Assembly (NCBI GenBank): GCA_017464245.1
Contig: JAFUDV010000076.1
Location: 1-41,713 of the forward strand
Direction of reading: 5' to 3'
DNA: 41,713 nt
DNA from: Bacteroidales bacterium
GTDB lineage: Bacteria > Bacteroidota > Bacteroidia > Bacteroidales > UBA932
Positions 1 to 7,892 of this stretch are shown one piece after another. The notes beneath the pieces were generated by a model, which ran no database searches, had not been told where the DNA came from, and saw nothing but the letters and a program-made list of their open reading frames with translations. Numbering within the stretch: position 1 is the stretch's first letter; the number at the start of each line of letters is the position of its first letter. Made by a program: the position numbers and the translations under genes.

Positions 1-81
1 AAGAAGGGGCTCAAGAAGAGCGACTGGCGCTACCTCACCGAGGGTGAGGTGAACATCCTGAAGATGGGGGCATACGTATAA
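1..81 (+). CDS. 3' end of an unidentified gene (26 codons visible)
   Basis: An open frame enters from the window edge and ends at TAA (79-81), sharing its last base with the era start codon. The visible tail begins KKGLKKSDWRYL and ends ILKMGAYV. It is Lys-rich and then hydrophobic, and I do not recognise the family. In many Bacteroidales fabH lies upstream of era, but this tail does not resemble the usual FabH C-terminus, so I give no function. The 1-nt overlap with era indicates co-transcription. Confidence 0.6.
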   Translation, partial: KKGLKKSDWRYLTEGEVNILKMGAYV

Positions 82-962
82 TGGCACACAAGGCAGGTTT
101 CGTCAACATCATCGGCAACCCGAACGTCGGGAAGTCCACCCTGATGAATGCGCTTGTCGGGGAGAAGCTCTCCATCGTCACGGCGAAGGCCCAGACCACG
201 CGGCACCGCATCATGGGCATCGTGAACGGGGAGGACTACCAGATCGTATATTCCGACACCCCCGGCATCCTCAAGACCAACTACCGGCTCCAGCAGAACA
301 TGCTGGACTTCGTGGACACGGCCATCGGCGACGCGGACATCATCCTCTATGTCACCGACACCGTGGAGAAGGGCGACAAGAACGAGGCCTACATCGAAAA
401 ACTCGCGAAGGTCGATTGCCCCATCATCCTGGTGATCAACAAGATCGACATCTCCACCCAGGAGAAGGTCGTGGAACTGATGCAGTGGTGGCACGAGAAG
501 CTCCCGAAGGCGGAGATCATCCCCGCGTCGGCCCAGGAGAAATTCAACCTGGAGAGCATCCTGGAGGCGGTTTCCAGCCGCCTTCCGGAGGCTCCGGCCT
601 GGTTCGACAAGGACCAGTTCACGGACAAGAACCTCCGCTTCTTCGCCTCGGAGATCCTGCGGGAGAAGATCTTCCTCAACTACAGCGAGGAGATCCCCTA
701 CAGCTGCCAGGTGGAGATCGAAGCCTTCCACGAAGGCGAGGAGCGCTATGAGATCAGCGCCGTCATCTATGTAATGCGCGAGTCCCAGAAGGGCATCATC
801 ATCGGCAAGAAGGGCGCCGCCCTGAAGAAGGTGGGCACCGAGGCCCGCCTGGAGATGGAGGACTTCTTCCAGAAGAAGGTCTTCCTCTCCACCTTTGTGA
901 AAGTGGACCCCGACTGGCGGGAGAACCGCAAGGAACTCCGCCGGTTCGGGTACGAATTCTAA
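81..962 (+). CDS. era: GTPase Era, ribosome assembly factor
   Basis: Era is an essential GTPase that binds the 3' end of 16S rRNA and checks maturation of the small ribosomal subunit. The 293-residue product has the family length. The N-terminal G domain shows the P-loop GNPNVGKST at about residues 12-20, the switch/G3 DTPG, and the G4 motif NKID. The C-terminal KH domain carries GKKGAALKKVG, the RNA-binding loop. The ATG overlaps the TAA of the previous gene by one base, and the topoisomerase gene follows 10 nt after the stop, so the three genes are probably one transcript. In Bacteroides era is often followed by der; here it is not. The family call is secure. Confidence 0.97.
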   Translation: MAHKAGFVNIIGNPNVGKSTLMNALVGEKLSIVTAKAQTTRHRIMGIVNGEDYQIVYSDTPGILKTNYRLQQNMLDFVDTAIGDADIILYVTDTVEKGDKNEAYIEKLAKVDCPIILVINKIDISTQEKVVELMQWWHEKLPKAEIIPASAQEKFNLESILEAVSSRLPEAPAWFDKDQFTDKNLRFFASEILREKIFLNYSEEIPYSCQVEIEAFHEGEERYEISAVIYVMRESQKGIIIGKKGAALKKVGTEARLEMEDFFQKKVFLSTFVKVDPDWRENRKELRRFGYEF

Positions 963-972
963 ACCAGAGACT

Positions 973-3732
973 ATGAGCGAAGATTGGGACGACATCCGGG
1001 AGGAACAGCCTGAGGAGCAGGAAAACGGACAGGAACTCGCAGAAGAGGCGCAGGAGACGGGGAAATTCACCCGCCTGCTGGGCAGCGACAGCCGGAAGTA
1101 CAAGCTGTCCGGCATGTTCAAGGACTGGTTCCTGGACTATTCCTCGTACGTGATCCTGCAGCGGGCGGTGCCGCACATCGTGGACGGGCTCAAGCCGGTC
1201 CAGCGCCGCGTGCTGCACGCGATGTACCGGATCGACGACGGCCGGTACACGAAGGTCGCGAACATCGTGGGCCAGGCCATGCAGTACCACCCGCACGGCG
1301 ACGCGTCCATCCTGGGCGCCCTCGTGCAACTGGGCCAGAAGGGCTACGCCGTGGACTGCCAGGGAAACTGGGGAAACATCCTCACGGGCGACTCCAATGC
1401 GGCGGCGAGGTACATCGAGGCGCGCCTGTCCAAGTTCGCGAAGGAAGTGATCTTCGACCCCAAGGTCACGACCTGGATGACTTCCTACGACGGCCGCAAC
1501 CAGGAGCCGACGGAACTCCCGGTGCGTTTCCCGCTCCTGCTCGCGCAGGGCACGGAAGGCATCGCCGTGGGCATGCAGTCCCGCATCCTTCCCCATAACT
1601 TCAACGAACTCATCGACGCCTCCGTCGCCATCCTGAAGGAGGAACCCTACGAGCTGTATCCCGACTTCCCCACCGGCGGCCTCGCGGACTGCTCGAAGTA
1701 CAACCACGGCCGCCGCGGCGGCCAGGTGAAGATCCGCGCCCGCATCGAGAAGGTGGACAAGAGCACGGTCACCATCACCGAGATCCCTTACGGGAAGACC
1801 TCCCACATCATCATCGACAGCATCCTGAAGGCCAAGGACAAGGGCAAGATCAAGATCAAGAAGATCGAGGACATGACCACGGACAAGGTGGAGATCGTCA
1901 TCCACCTCCCGGCCGACGTGTCCCCGGACAAGACCATCGACGCCCTGTACGCGTTCACGGACTGCGAGACCACCATCAACCCGAACGCCTGCGTCATCAA
2001 GGAGGACAAGCCGCAGTTCCTGTCCGTCAATGACATCCTCGAGTACGATACGTACCACACCCGCGAGCTCCTGGGCCGCGAGCTGGAGATCAAGCTCGGC
2101 GAGCTGGAGGACCAGTGGCACTACGACTCCCTGGAGCGCATCTTCTTCGAGAACCGCATCTACAAGGTGCTGGAGCAGAACCAGCGCGACTGGGAGGAAC
2201 AGCTGGAGGATATCTTCTCGCAGATGAAGCAGTACCAGGACCTCCTCCACCGCGAGATCGTGATGGACGACATCCTGAAACTCGTGGAGAAGCCGGTCCG
2301 CAAGATCTCCAAGTTCGACACCAAGGCCCTGGACGAGAAGATCTACGCCCTGGAGGACGAGATGAAGGACGTGCGGGACAAACTCGCGCACCTCACCGAG
2401 TACACCATCGACTGGTTCAAGTCCCTGAAGAAAAAATACGGCAAGGACCACCCGCGCCTGACGGAAATTACCTCCTTCGAAACCATCGCCGCGACCAAGG
2501 TCGTGAACAACAACGCGAAGTTGTATGCGAACCTCGCCGAGGGCTTCGTGGGCATCGGCCTCAAGAACGCCGACGGCGGTGAGTTCATCTCCGAGTGCTC
2601 CGACCTGTCGGAGATCATCGGCATCGGCCGCGACGGCAAGTACCGGGTGACCAAGGTATCGGACAAGGCCTTCTTCGGGAAGGACCTCCTGTACGCCGGC
2701 GTTTTCAACCGCAACGACGCCCGGACCATCTACAACGTCATCTACCGGGAGGGCAAGGGCTCAGTCCATTATGCCAAGCGCTTCGCCATCACCTCCATCA
2801 CCAGGGACAAGGAATATGACATCACCACCGGGGCCGAGGGTTCCCGGATCCTCTGGTTCACGGTGAACCACAACGGCGAGGCGGAAACGGTGAAGATCGG
2901 CCTGCGCCCGAAGAAGGGCATCAAGAAGACCCAGCTCGAGTACGACTTCTCCACCCTGGCCATCAAGGGACGCAGTTCCCGGGGTAACCTCGTGACCAAG
3001 TACGCGATCGCGAAGATCCAGCTCAAGGCCAAGGGCGTCACCACCCTGGGCGGCAAGGACATCTGGTACGACCCCGACATCCAGCGCCTCAACGAGGACG
3101 GCCGCGGCGACTATGTAGGCGAGTTCACCGGCAACGACCGCGTGCTGGCCGTCTTCTCCGACGGTTCCTACTACACGACCAACTACGAGACCGTGAACAA
3201 GTACCAGGGCGACGTCATCCGGATCGAGAAACTGGACCCGGGCCTCACCTACACGGTCCTGTACTGGGACAATGCCGTCAAGGCATTCTACATCAAACGG
3301 TTCAGTTTCGTGGAGAGCAACAACACGCCCGTCTCCTTCATCTCCGACGCCAAGGGATCCAAACTCGTGGACATCTCCGCGGACCTGCACCCGCAGGTGA
3401 AACTCACCTTCGGCGGCCGCCAGGAAGGACGCGAGGCGGAAGTGCTGGACGCCGAGGAGTTCATCGCCAAGAAGGGCCTCACGGCCAAGGGCAAGAAGTG
3501 CAGCGCGCTGGACCTCGCCGCCGTGGAGTTCGTCGAGCCGCTCCACAAGCCGGAGGACGACATCGTCCCCGAAGAGCCCGAACCCGTGGACATCGAGATC
3601 GACGACGAGGACGACCTCCCGGAGGCCTCCCCCGCCCCCGAACCCACGGCCGAAGGCGGCGAAGCGGCCGAACTCCTCAAGAAGGACGATCCCGAAGAGC
3701 CCGCCGATTTTACTGATTGGACGCTGTTTTAG
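973..3732 (+). CDS. parC: DNA topoisomerase IV/gyrase subunit A-type protein
   Basis: This is the breakage-reunion subunit of a type IIA topoisomerase, which unlinks or relaxes chromosomes together with a ParE/GyrB partner that is not in this window. The 919-residue protein starts with a short acidic region. The winged-helix core then follows (SSYVILQRAVPHIVDGLKPV, HPHGDASI), with the catalytic tyrosine at about residue 147 in AARYIEARL. A long coiled coil and a C-terminal DNA-wrapping beta-propeller come next, and the protein ends in an acidic, Pro/Glu-rich tail from about residue 860. The divergence from classical GyrA and the acidic tail favour the Bacteroidota ParC type, but the choice between ParC and GyrA rests on overall likeness only. 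The TAG overlaps the aroK stop codon tail to tail. Confidence 0.88.
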   Translation: MSEDWDDIREEQPEEQENGQELAEEAQETGKFTRLLGSDSRKYKLSGMFKDWFLDYSSYVILQRAVPHIVDGLKPVQRRVLHAMYRIDDGRYTKVANIVGQAMQYHPHGDASILGALVQLGQKGYAVDCQGNWGNILTGDSNAAARYIEARLSKFAKEVIFDPKVTTWMTSYDGRNQEPTELPVRFPLLLAQGTEGIAVGMQSRILPHNFNELIDASVAILKEEPYELYPDFPTGGLADCSKYNHGRRGGQVKIRARIEKVDKSTVTITEIPYGKTSHIIIDSILKAKDKGKIKIKKIEDMTTDKVEIVIHLPADVSPDKTIDALYAFTDCETTINPNACVIKEDKPQFLSVNDILEYDTYHTRELLGRELEIKLGELEDQWHYDSLERIFFENRIYKVLEQNQRDWEEQLEDIFSQMKQYQDLLHREIVMDDILKLVEKPVRKISKFDTKALDEKIYALEDEMKDVRDKLAHLTEYTIDWFKSLKKKYGKDHPRLTEITSFETIAATKVVNNNAKLYANLAEGFVGIGLKNADGGEFISECSDLSEIIGIGRDGKYRVTKVSDKAFFGKDLLYAGVFNRNDARTIYNVIYREGKGSVHYAKRFAITSITRDKEYDITTGAEGSRILWFTVNHNGEAETVKIGLRPKKGIKKTQLEYDFSTLAIKGRSSRGNLVTKYAIAKIQLKAKGVTTLGGKDIWYDPDIQRLNEDGRGDYVGEFTGNDRVLAVFSDGSYYTTNYETVNKYQGDVIRIEKLDPGLTYTVLYWDNAVKAFYIKRFSFVESNNTPVSFISDAKGSKLVDISADLHPQVKLTFGGRQEGREAEVLDAEEFIAKKGLTAKGKKCSALDLAAVEFVEPLHKPEDDIVPEEPEPVDIEIDDEDDLPEASPAPEPTAEGGEAAELLKKDDPEEPADFTDWTLF

Positions 3733-4226
3733 AGGGAAGAGATGATGATCTCGTCAGAGACCTCATCCGGAGAAAGACCGTCCGTGTCGATGACGACATG
3801 GGCGGTTTTTTCGTAGAGGGGTTCGCGGGCGGCGAGGCGCTCCGCCATCGCGTCATCGGCGAGCGGACGGCCGGCGGTTTCGCCGGCAAGGCGCTGCTGG
3901 AGGGTCTCCAGGGTAGCCCGGAGATAGATGCAGACGGTCTTTTCGTGCAGGAGGGCGGACGAGGCAGGCGCGACGACGGCGCCGCCGCCGAGGGAGAGAA
4001 CGGCCGTGGATTCGCCGTACTTTTCCACCGTCTGCTTCAGGAGACGGGCTTCCAACTGGCGGAAGGCCGGTTCGCCGTCCTGCGCGAAGATGTCCGGGAT
4101 GGATTTCCCGGCCTTTTTCACGATGAGGTCGTCCAGGTCCAGGAACGGGCAGCCGAGCGCATCGGCAAGGATGCGCCCGACCGTCGTCTTCCCGCTTCCC
4201 ATGAAGCCGCACAGCGCTACGATCAT
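3729..4226 (-). CDS. aroK: Shikimate kinase
   Basis: Shikimate kinase phosphorylates shikimate at the 3-hydroxyl with ATP, the fifth step of chorismate and aromatic amino-acid synthesis. The 165-residue protein has the Walker A motif GFMGSGKTT (about residues 7-15), the substrate-binding LDLDD, the arginine of FRQLE, the central GGGAV, and the lid arginine in AGRPL. The ATG at 4226 overlaps the protease stop codon upstream (ATGA), so it is translationally coupled as the last gene of the minus-strand operon. Longer open frames continue upstream but only read through the protease gene out of frame. Its TAA overlaps the parC TAG by 4 nt (3729-3732), leaving no room for a terminator between the convergent genes. 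Confidence 0.95.
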   Translation of the reverse strand: MIVALCGFMGSGKTTVGRILADALGCPFLDLDDLIVKKAGKSIPDIFAQDGEPAFRQLEARLLKQTVEKYGESTAVLSLGGGAVVAPASSALLHEKTVCIYLRATLETLQQRLAGETAGRPLADDAMAERLAAREPLYEKTAHVVIDTDGLSPDEVSDEIIISSL

Positions 4227-5803
4227 CGGCCCAGCGCGACAGTCACCGTGTTGTCCACGGGGAGATAATACTTGTAGAAGGCGTTCTCGCCCAGCTTGGA
4301 GTAACGGGCAACGAGGGCATTGAGCTGAGGCTCCAGGTACGGGAGCGTATCGGCATACTCGTCGTCCTTTACCGTGAGCCCGTCCTGCCGGAGGGCATAC
4401 TGCCGGAACTGGCCGGGGATGTCGGCCCGCTTGAGGAAGGCGTCCATGCCGGCATAGCTGTCGATTTCCCGGAGCTGGGCGCGGTACTTGTCGAACATCC
4501 AGGAGGCGAAGCGCATCTGCGTAGCCTTGCGGTTGCAGGCGACGTAGAAGGTGGACGCACGGGTCGTGTCCATGGGCACGAACACGTCCGGCATGATGCC
4601 GCCCCCGCCATAGACGGTGCGGCCGCTGCGGGTGCGGTGGACATCCTCCTTGTTGAGTTTCACGCTGTCCGCGGAGAAGATCTCGCCGCCGGTGTAGCGC
4701 TCGTAGATGTCGTACTCGTAATTGTCGTAGGGTTTCTGGATGCAACGCCCCGAAGGGGTGTAGAACCGGGCGACGGTGAGCCGGAGGCCGGATCCGTCCG
4801 TGAAGTAGAACGGCTCCTGCACAAGGCCCTTGCCGAAGGACCGGCGGCCGACGATGGTGCCGCGGTCGTTGTCCTGGATGGCCCCGGCGAAGATTTCGCT
4901 GGAAGAGGCGGAGTTCTCGCTGATCAGCACGAGGAGCGAAACATCCCGGAGCTTGCCCCGGCCGTCGGCCCGGTACACCTCCCGGGCGCGATGGAGACCC
5001 TCCATATAGACGATGGTGTCCCCCCGGGACAGGAACTCGTTGGAGAGAAGGAGCGCCTGGTCCAGAAAGCCGCCGGAATTGTCCCGGATGTCCATCACCA
5101 GACGGCGCATGCCCTGGTCCGTCAGGGCCGAGTAGGCCTCCACGAAATCCTTGTGGGTGGTCCGGGAGAACTTCTGAAGCCGGATATAGCCGGTCGTGTC
5201 ATCCACCATGAAGGACGCGTCGATGCTGTGCAGGGGAATCTTTCCGCGGGTGATCTCGAACGGGATCTCCTCCCCCGCCCGCCGGACGGTCACGGTGACC
5301 TTCGTCCCGGCGGGACCCTTCATCCGGCGGACCATGCTGTCCTGCGGGAACTTCACGCCGGCGATGACCTTGTCATCCACCTTCAGGAGACGGTCGCCGG
5401 TGAGGAGACCGGCCTTCTCGGAAGGACCGCCCGCGATGACTTCCAGGACGATGGCCGTGTCGTTCGGGACATTGAACTGGATGCCGATGCCCTCGAAATT
5501 CCCGGAAAGTTCCTCCTCGGCCGCCTCCAGCTTCACGGGGGGCATGTACACCGAGTGCGGGTCCAGTTTCGCCAGGGCTCCGGCGATGGCCGCGTCGGTC
5601 ATCCCGGCCTGGTCGATGGTATCGACATAGTTCTTCTCGATCTGGTCCAGCATGAGGTTCAGCTTCCGCCATTCCACATACTTGGCGCTGAGGATCTTGC
5701 GGCTCTCCCGGTAACGGACGACCGTGAGTGTGAGAAGGACGCCCATCAGGACGCCCATCAGGATCTCCGCGATGCGGAGCAGGGTCTGTTTCTTGTCGGA
5801 CAT
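4223..5803 (-). CDS. S41-family C-terminal processing peptidase (CtpA/Tsp type)
   Basis: A periplasmic serine protease that trims or degrades proteins from their C-termini. Of its 526 residues, about 8-28 form a single N-terminal membrane anchor or uncleaved signal. A PDZ domain lies at about 95-185 (GIGIQF, GPSEKAGL, GDRLLKV). The protease domain carries the Ser/Lys dyad S300 (NSASSSEIFAGA) and K325 (RRSFGKG), spaced 25 residues apart as in E. coli Tsp. The C-terminal 150 residues are an extension common in the Bacteroidota enzymes. It starts 10 nt after the deaminase stop and overlaps aroK by ATGA, so it is in mid-operon. The substrate is unknown. Confidence 0.93.
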   Translation of the reverse strand: MSDKKQTLLRIAEILMGVLMGVLLTLTVVRYRESRKILSAKYVEWRKLNLMLDQIEKNYVDTIDQAGMTDAAIAGALAKLDPHSVYMPPVKLEAAEEELSGNFEGIGIQFNVPNDTAIVLEVIAGGPSEKAGLLTGDRLLKVDDKVIAGVKFPQDSMVRRMKGPAGTKVTVTVRRAGEEIPFEITRGKIPLHSIDASFMVDDTTGYIRLQKFSRTTHKDFVEAYSALTDQGMRRLVMDIRDNSGGFLDQALLLSNEFLSRGDTIVYMEGLHRAREVYRADGRGKLRDVSLLVLISENSASSSEIFAGAIQDNDRGTIVGRRSFGKGLVQEPFYFTDGSGLRLTVARFYTPSGRCIQKPYDNYEYDIYERYTGGEIFSADSVKLNKEDVHRTRSGRTVYGGGGIMPDVFVPMDTTRASTFYVACNRKATQMRFASWMFDKYRAQLREIDSYAGMDAFLKRADIPGQFRQYALRQDGLTVKDDEYADTLPYLEPQLNALVARYSKLGENAFYKYYLPVDNTVTVALGR

Positions 5804-5813
5804 GTCGGAGGGA

Positions 5814-6215
5814 TCAGTCGACCTTTTCCACCTGGATGCCGGCCCGCCGGAGCAGGTCCACCCCGTCGGTCAGCCGGTATTCGTCCCGGTACACCACCCG
5901 CTTGATGCCGGACTGGATGATGAGCTTGGAGCACTCCAGACACGGGGAGGCGGTGACGTACAGGGTGGCGCCTTCGCTGCTGTTGCCGGATTTCGCCACC
6001 TTGGTGATGGCATTGGCCTCGGCGTGCAGGACGTAGGGTTTCGTAACCCCGTCCTCCTCGCACACGTTCTCGAAGCCGGACGGCGTCCCGTTGTAGCCGT
6101 CGGAGATGATCATCCGGTCCTTCACCAGGAGGGCTCCCACCTTGCGGCGCTTGCAGTAGGAGTTCTGGGCCCAGATCTCTGCCATCTGCAGGTAGCTGTG
6201 GTCGAATTTTTCCAT
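5814..6215 (-). CDS. dCMP deaminase (ComEB-type cytidine/deoxycytidylate deaminase)
   Basis: Zinc-dependent deaminase expected to convert dCMP to dUMP, feeding thymidylate synthesis. The 133-residue protein has the zinc and proton-shuttle motif HAEANAI (H64, E66) and the second zinc motif PCLEC (residues 91-95). The start MEKFDHSYL is chosen because it matches family length and its ATG overlaps the TAA of the ligase gene upstream by one base; a longer in-frame extension upstream reads only the ligase gene. Relatives are called ComE operon protein 2 in firmicutes, but there is no competence gene nearby. In Bacteroidales it is commonly next to an S41 peptidase, as here. Confidence 0.93.
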   Translation of the reverse strand: MEKFDHSYLQMAEIWAQNSYCKRRKVGALLVKDRMIISDGYNGTPSGFENVCEEDGVTKPYVLHAEANAITKVAKSGNSSEGATLYVTASPCLECSKLIIQSGIKRVVYRDEYRLTDGVDLLRRAGIQVEKVD

Positions 6216-7876
6216 TAGTTCCTTTGATAGAGGTAACGCTTGACGCTCTTCTTGGGGGTGCGTTCGAAGTCCTCGGGCATGAACTCCACCTTGCGGATCT
6301 GCGCATACTTCGGGAGCTCGGAGTTGATGTCCGGCAGGACGCCGAGGAGGCGCTCCTTGAGGGCGTCGCGGCTCATGCCGTCCAGCTCGCCCTGGTGCCA
6401 GTCGGGATAGATGAGGGCGGTAAGGCCGCCGTCGTCCTCCACCACGAGGGAATCCACGACGTAGGTGTAGTTGTTGATCACGGCCTCGAGCTCCTCCGGA
6501 TAGATGTTCTGGCCGGAAGGGCCCAGGATCATGCACTTGGAGCGGCCGCGGAGGAACAGGTACCCGTCCTCGTCGATCACGCCCATGTCACCGGTCCGGA
6601 ACCAGCCGTCCTCGGTGAAGGAGTCCCGGGTGGCCTGTTCGTTCTTGAAGTAGCCCAGGCACACGTTCGGTCCGGTCACCTGCACCTCGCCCGGAATGTT
6701 GCGGGGATCCGGGGAGTCGATGCGAATCTGCATGTTCTTGGCCGCACGGCCGGCGGAACCCACCTTGACCTTGTCCCAGTGGGCATAGCCGATGATGGGG
6801 GCGCACTCGGTCATGCCGTAGCCCACCGTGTAGTGGAAGCCGATCTTGTGCAGGAACTGCTCCACCTCGGGGTTGAAGGCCGCACCGCCCAGGATCACCT
6901 CCTCGAACTGGCCGCCGAAGGCCGACGTGAGCTCGGTGCAGAACCGCTTCGCGATGGCCCGGTCCAGCACCGGGATGTTCATCAGGAACTTGATCTTGTT
7001 CTTGTCGATCATGGGCTTGAGCTTGGTCTTATAGACCTTCTCGATCACCAGCGGAACGGCGATGATGATGTCGGGATGGATCTCGGCGAAGGCCTTCATG
7101 ATGATCTTCGGACTCGGGACCCGGCTCAGGAAGTGCACGTGCATGCCGCAGGTCATCTCATACAGGAACTCGAACATCATGCCGTACATGTGGGCCGACG
7201 GAAGCATGGATACGCACTGCATGCCGGGCTTCAGCATCGGGCAGGCGTCGTTCTTGGCGAAGTCGATGTTGGAGTACAGCGCCCGGTACGGGATCATCAC
7301 GCCCTTGGAGAAGCCGGAGGTGCCGGAAGTGTAGTTGATGACCGCCAGTTCCTCGGGGCTGTCCTCGTAGTAGTCGAGATGCTCGGGGCCGAAATAATCC
7401 GGATACTTGCGGCCGAAGGACTCATTCAGATGCTCGCGGACATAGGCGCGCTCCTCGGTATCGGCAAACAGGAACTTGAAGGTATTGATCTGGACGACGA
7501 CGGACAGGCCCGGCATCTCGTCCTGGGAAAGGCCCTCCCAGATGACCTCGTCCACGAACAGGACGCGGGCCTCGGAGTGGTTCACCAGGTAATGGATGTT
7601 GCCGGCCTTGAACTCATGCAGGATGGGGACGGCCACGGCGCCATAGGTGAGGGCGGCGAGGAAACTGACGCCCCAGTTGGCCTGGTTGCGGGAACAGATG
7701 GCCACCTTGTCGCCTTTCCGGAGGCCGCACTGCTCGAAGGCGATGTGCAGCTTGGCAATGCGGCGCGCGACATCCCGGTAGGACAGCGTCACGCCCTGGT
7801 AATTGGACAGCGCAGGACGGTCCCAGTTTTCCCGGAAGCTGTTCTCGATGATCTTGTTGACTGATTTGAATTCCAT
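6215..7876 (-). CDS. AMP-dependent acyl-CoA synthetase/ligase (long-chain fatty acid type)
   Basis: An adenylate-forming enzyme that probably activates fatty acids to acyl-CoA via an acyl-AMP. The 553-residue protein shows the nucleotide-binding loop YTSGTSGFSKGV, the A5 motif GYGMTECAPI, the A7 motif WFRTGDMGVIDEDGYL, and a C-terminal hinge and lid with GRSKCMILGPSGQNIYPEELE. The catalytic Lys usually found near the end is plausible at PKKSVKRYLY. No membrane segment is evident. It lies in a tight minus-strand operon, 16 nt after the unknown membrane protein and overlapping the deaminase. The chain length of the substrate cannot be told from the sequence; an acyl-ACP or aryl acid specificity is not excluded. 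Confidence 0.88.
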   Translation of the reverse strand: MEFKSVNKIIENSFRENWDRPALSNYQGVTLSYRDVARRIAKLHIAFEQCGLRKGDKVAICSRNQANWGVSFLAALTYGAVAVPILHEFKAGNIHYLVNHSEARVLFVDEVIWEGLSQDEMPGLSVVVQINTFKFLFADTEERAYVREHLNESFGRKYPDYFGPEHLDYYEDSPEELAVINYTSGTSGFSKGVMIPYRALYSNIDFAKNDACPMLKPGMQCVSMLPSAHMYGMMFEFLYEMTCGMHVHFLSRVPSPKIIMKAFAEIHPDIIIAVPLVIEKVYKTKLKPMIDKNKIKFLMNIPVLDRAIAKRFCTELTSAFGGQFEEVILGGAAFNPEVEQFLHKIGFHYTVGYGMTECAPIIGYAHWDKVKVGSAGRAAKNMQIRIDSPDPRNIPGEVQVTGPNVCLGYFKNEQATRDSFTEDGWFRTGDMGVIDEDGYLFLRGRSKCMILGPSGQNIYPEELEAVINNYTYVVDSLVVEDDGGLTALIYPDWHQGELDGMSRDALKERLLGVLPDINSELPKYAQIRKVEFMPEDFERTPKKSVKRYLYQRN

Positions 7877-7892
7877 TATGACGGATCAGGTT

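Noticed and set aside
799..2451. 550-codon minus-strand frame antisense to era and parC
   Set aside because: Low-complexity Val/Leu/Asp/His composition typical of antisense frames in high-GC DNA; no motif.
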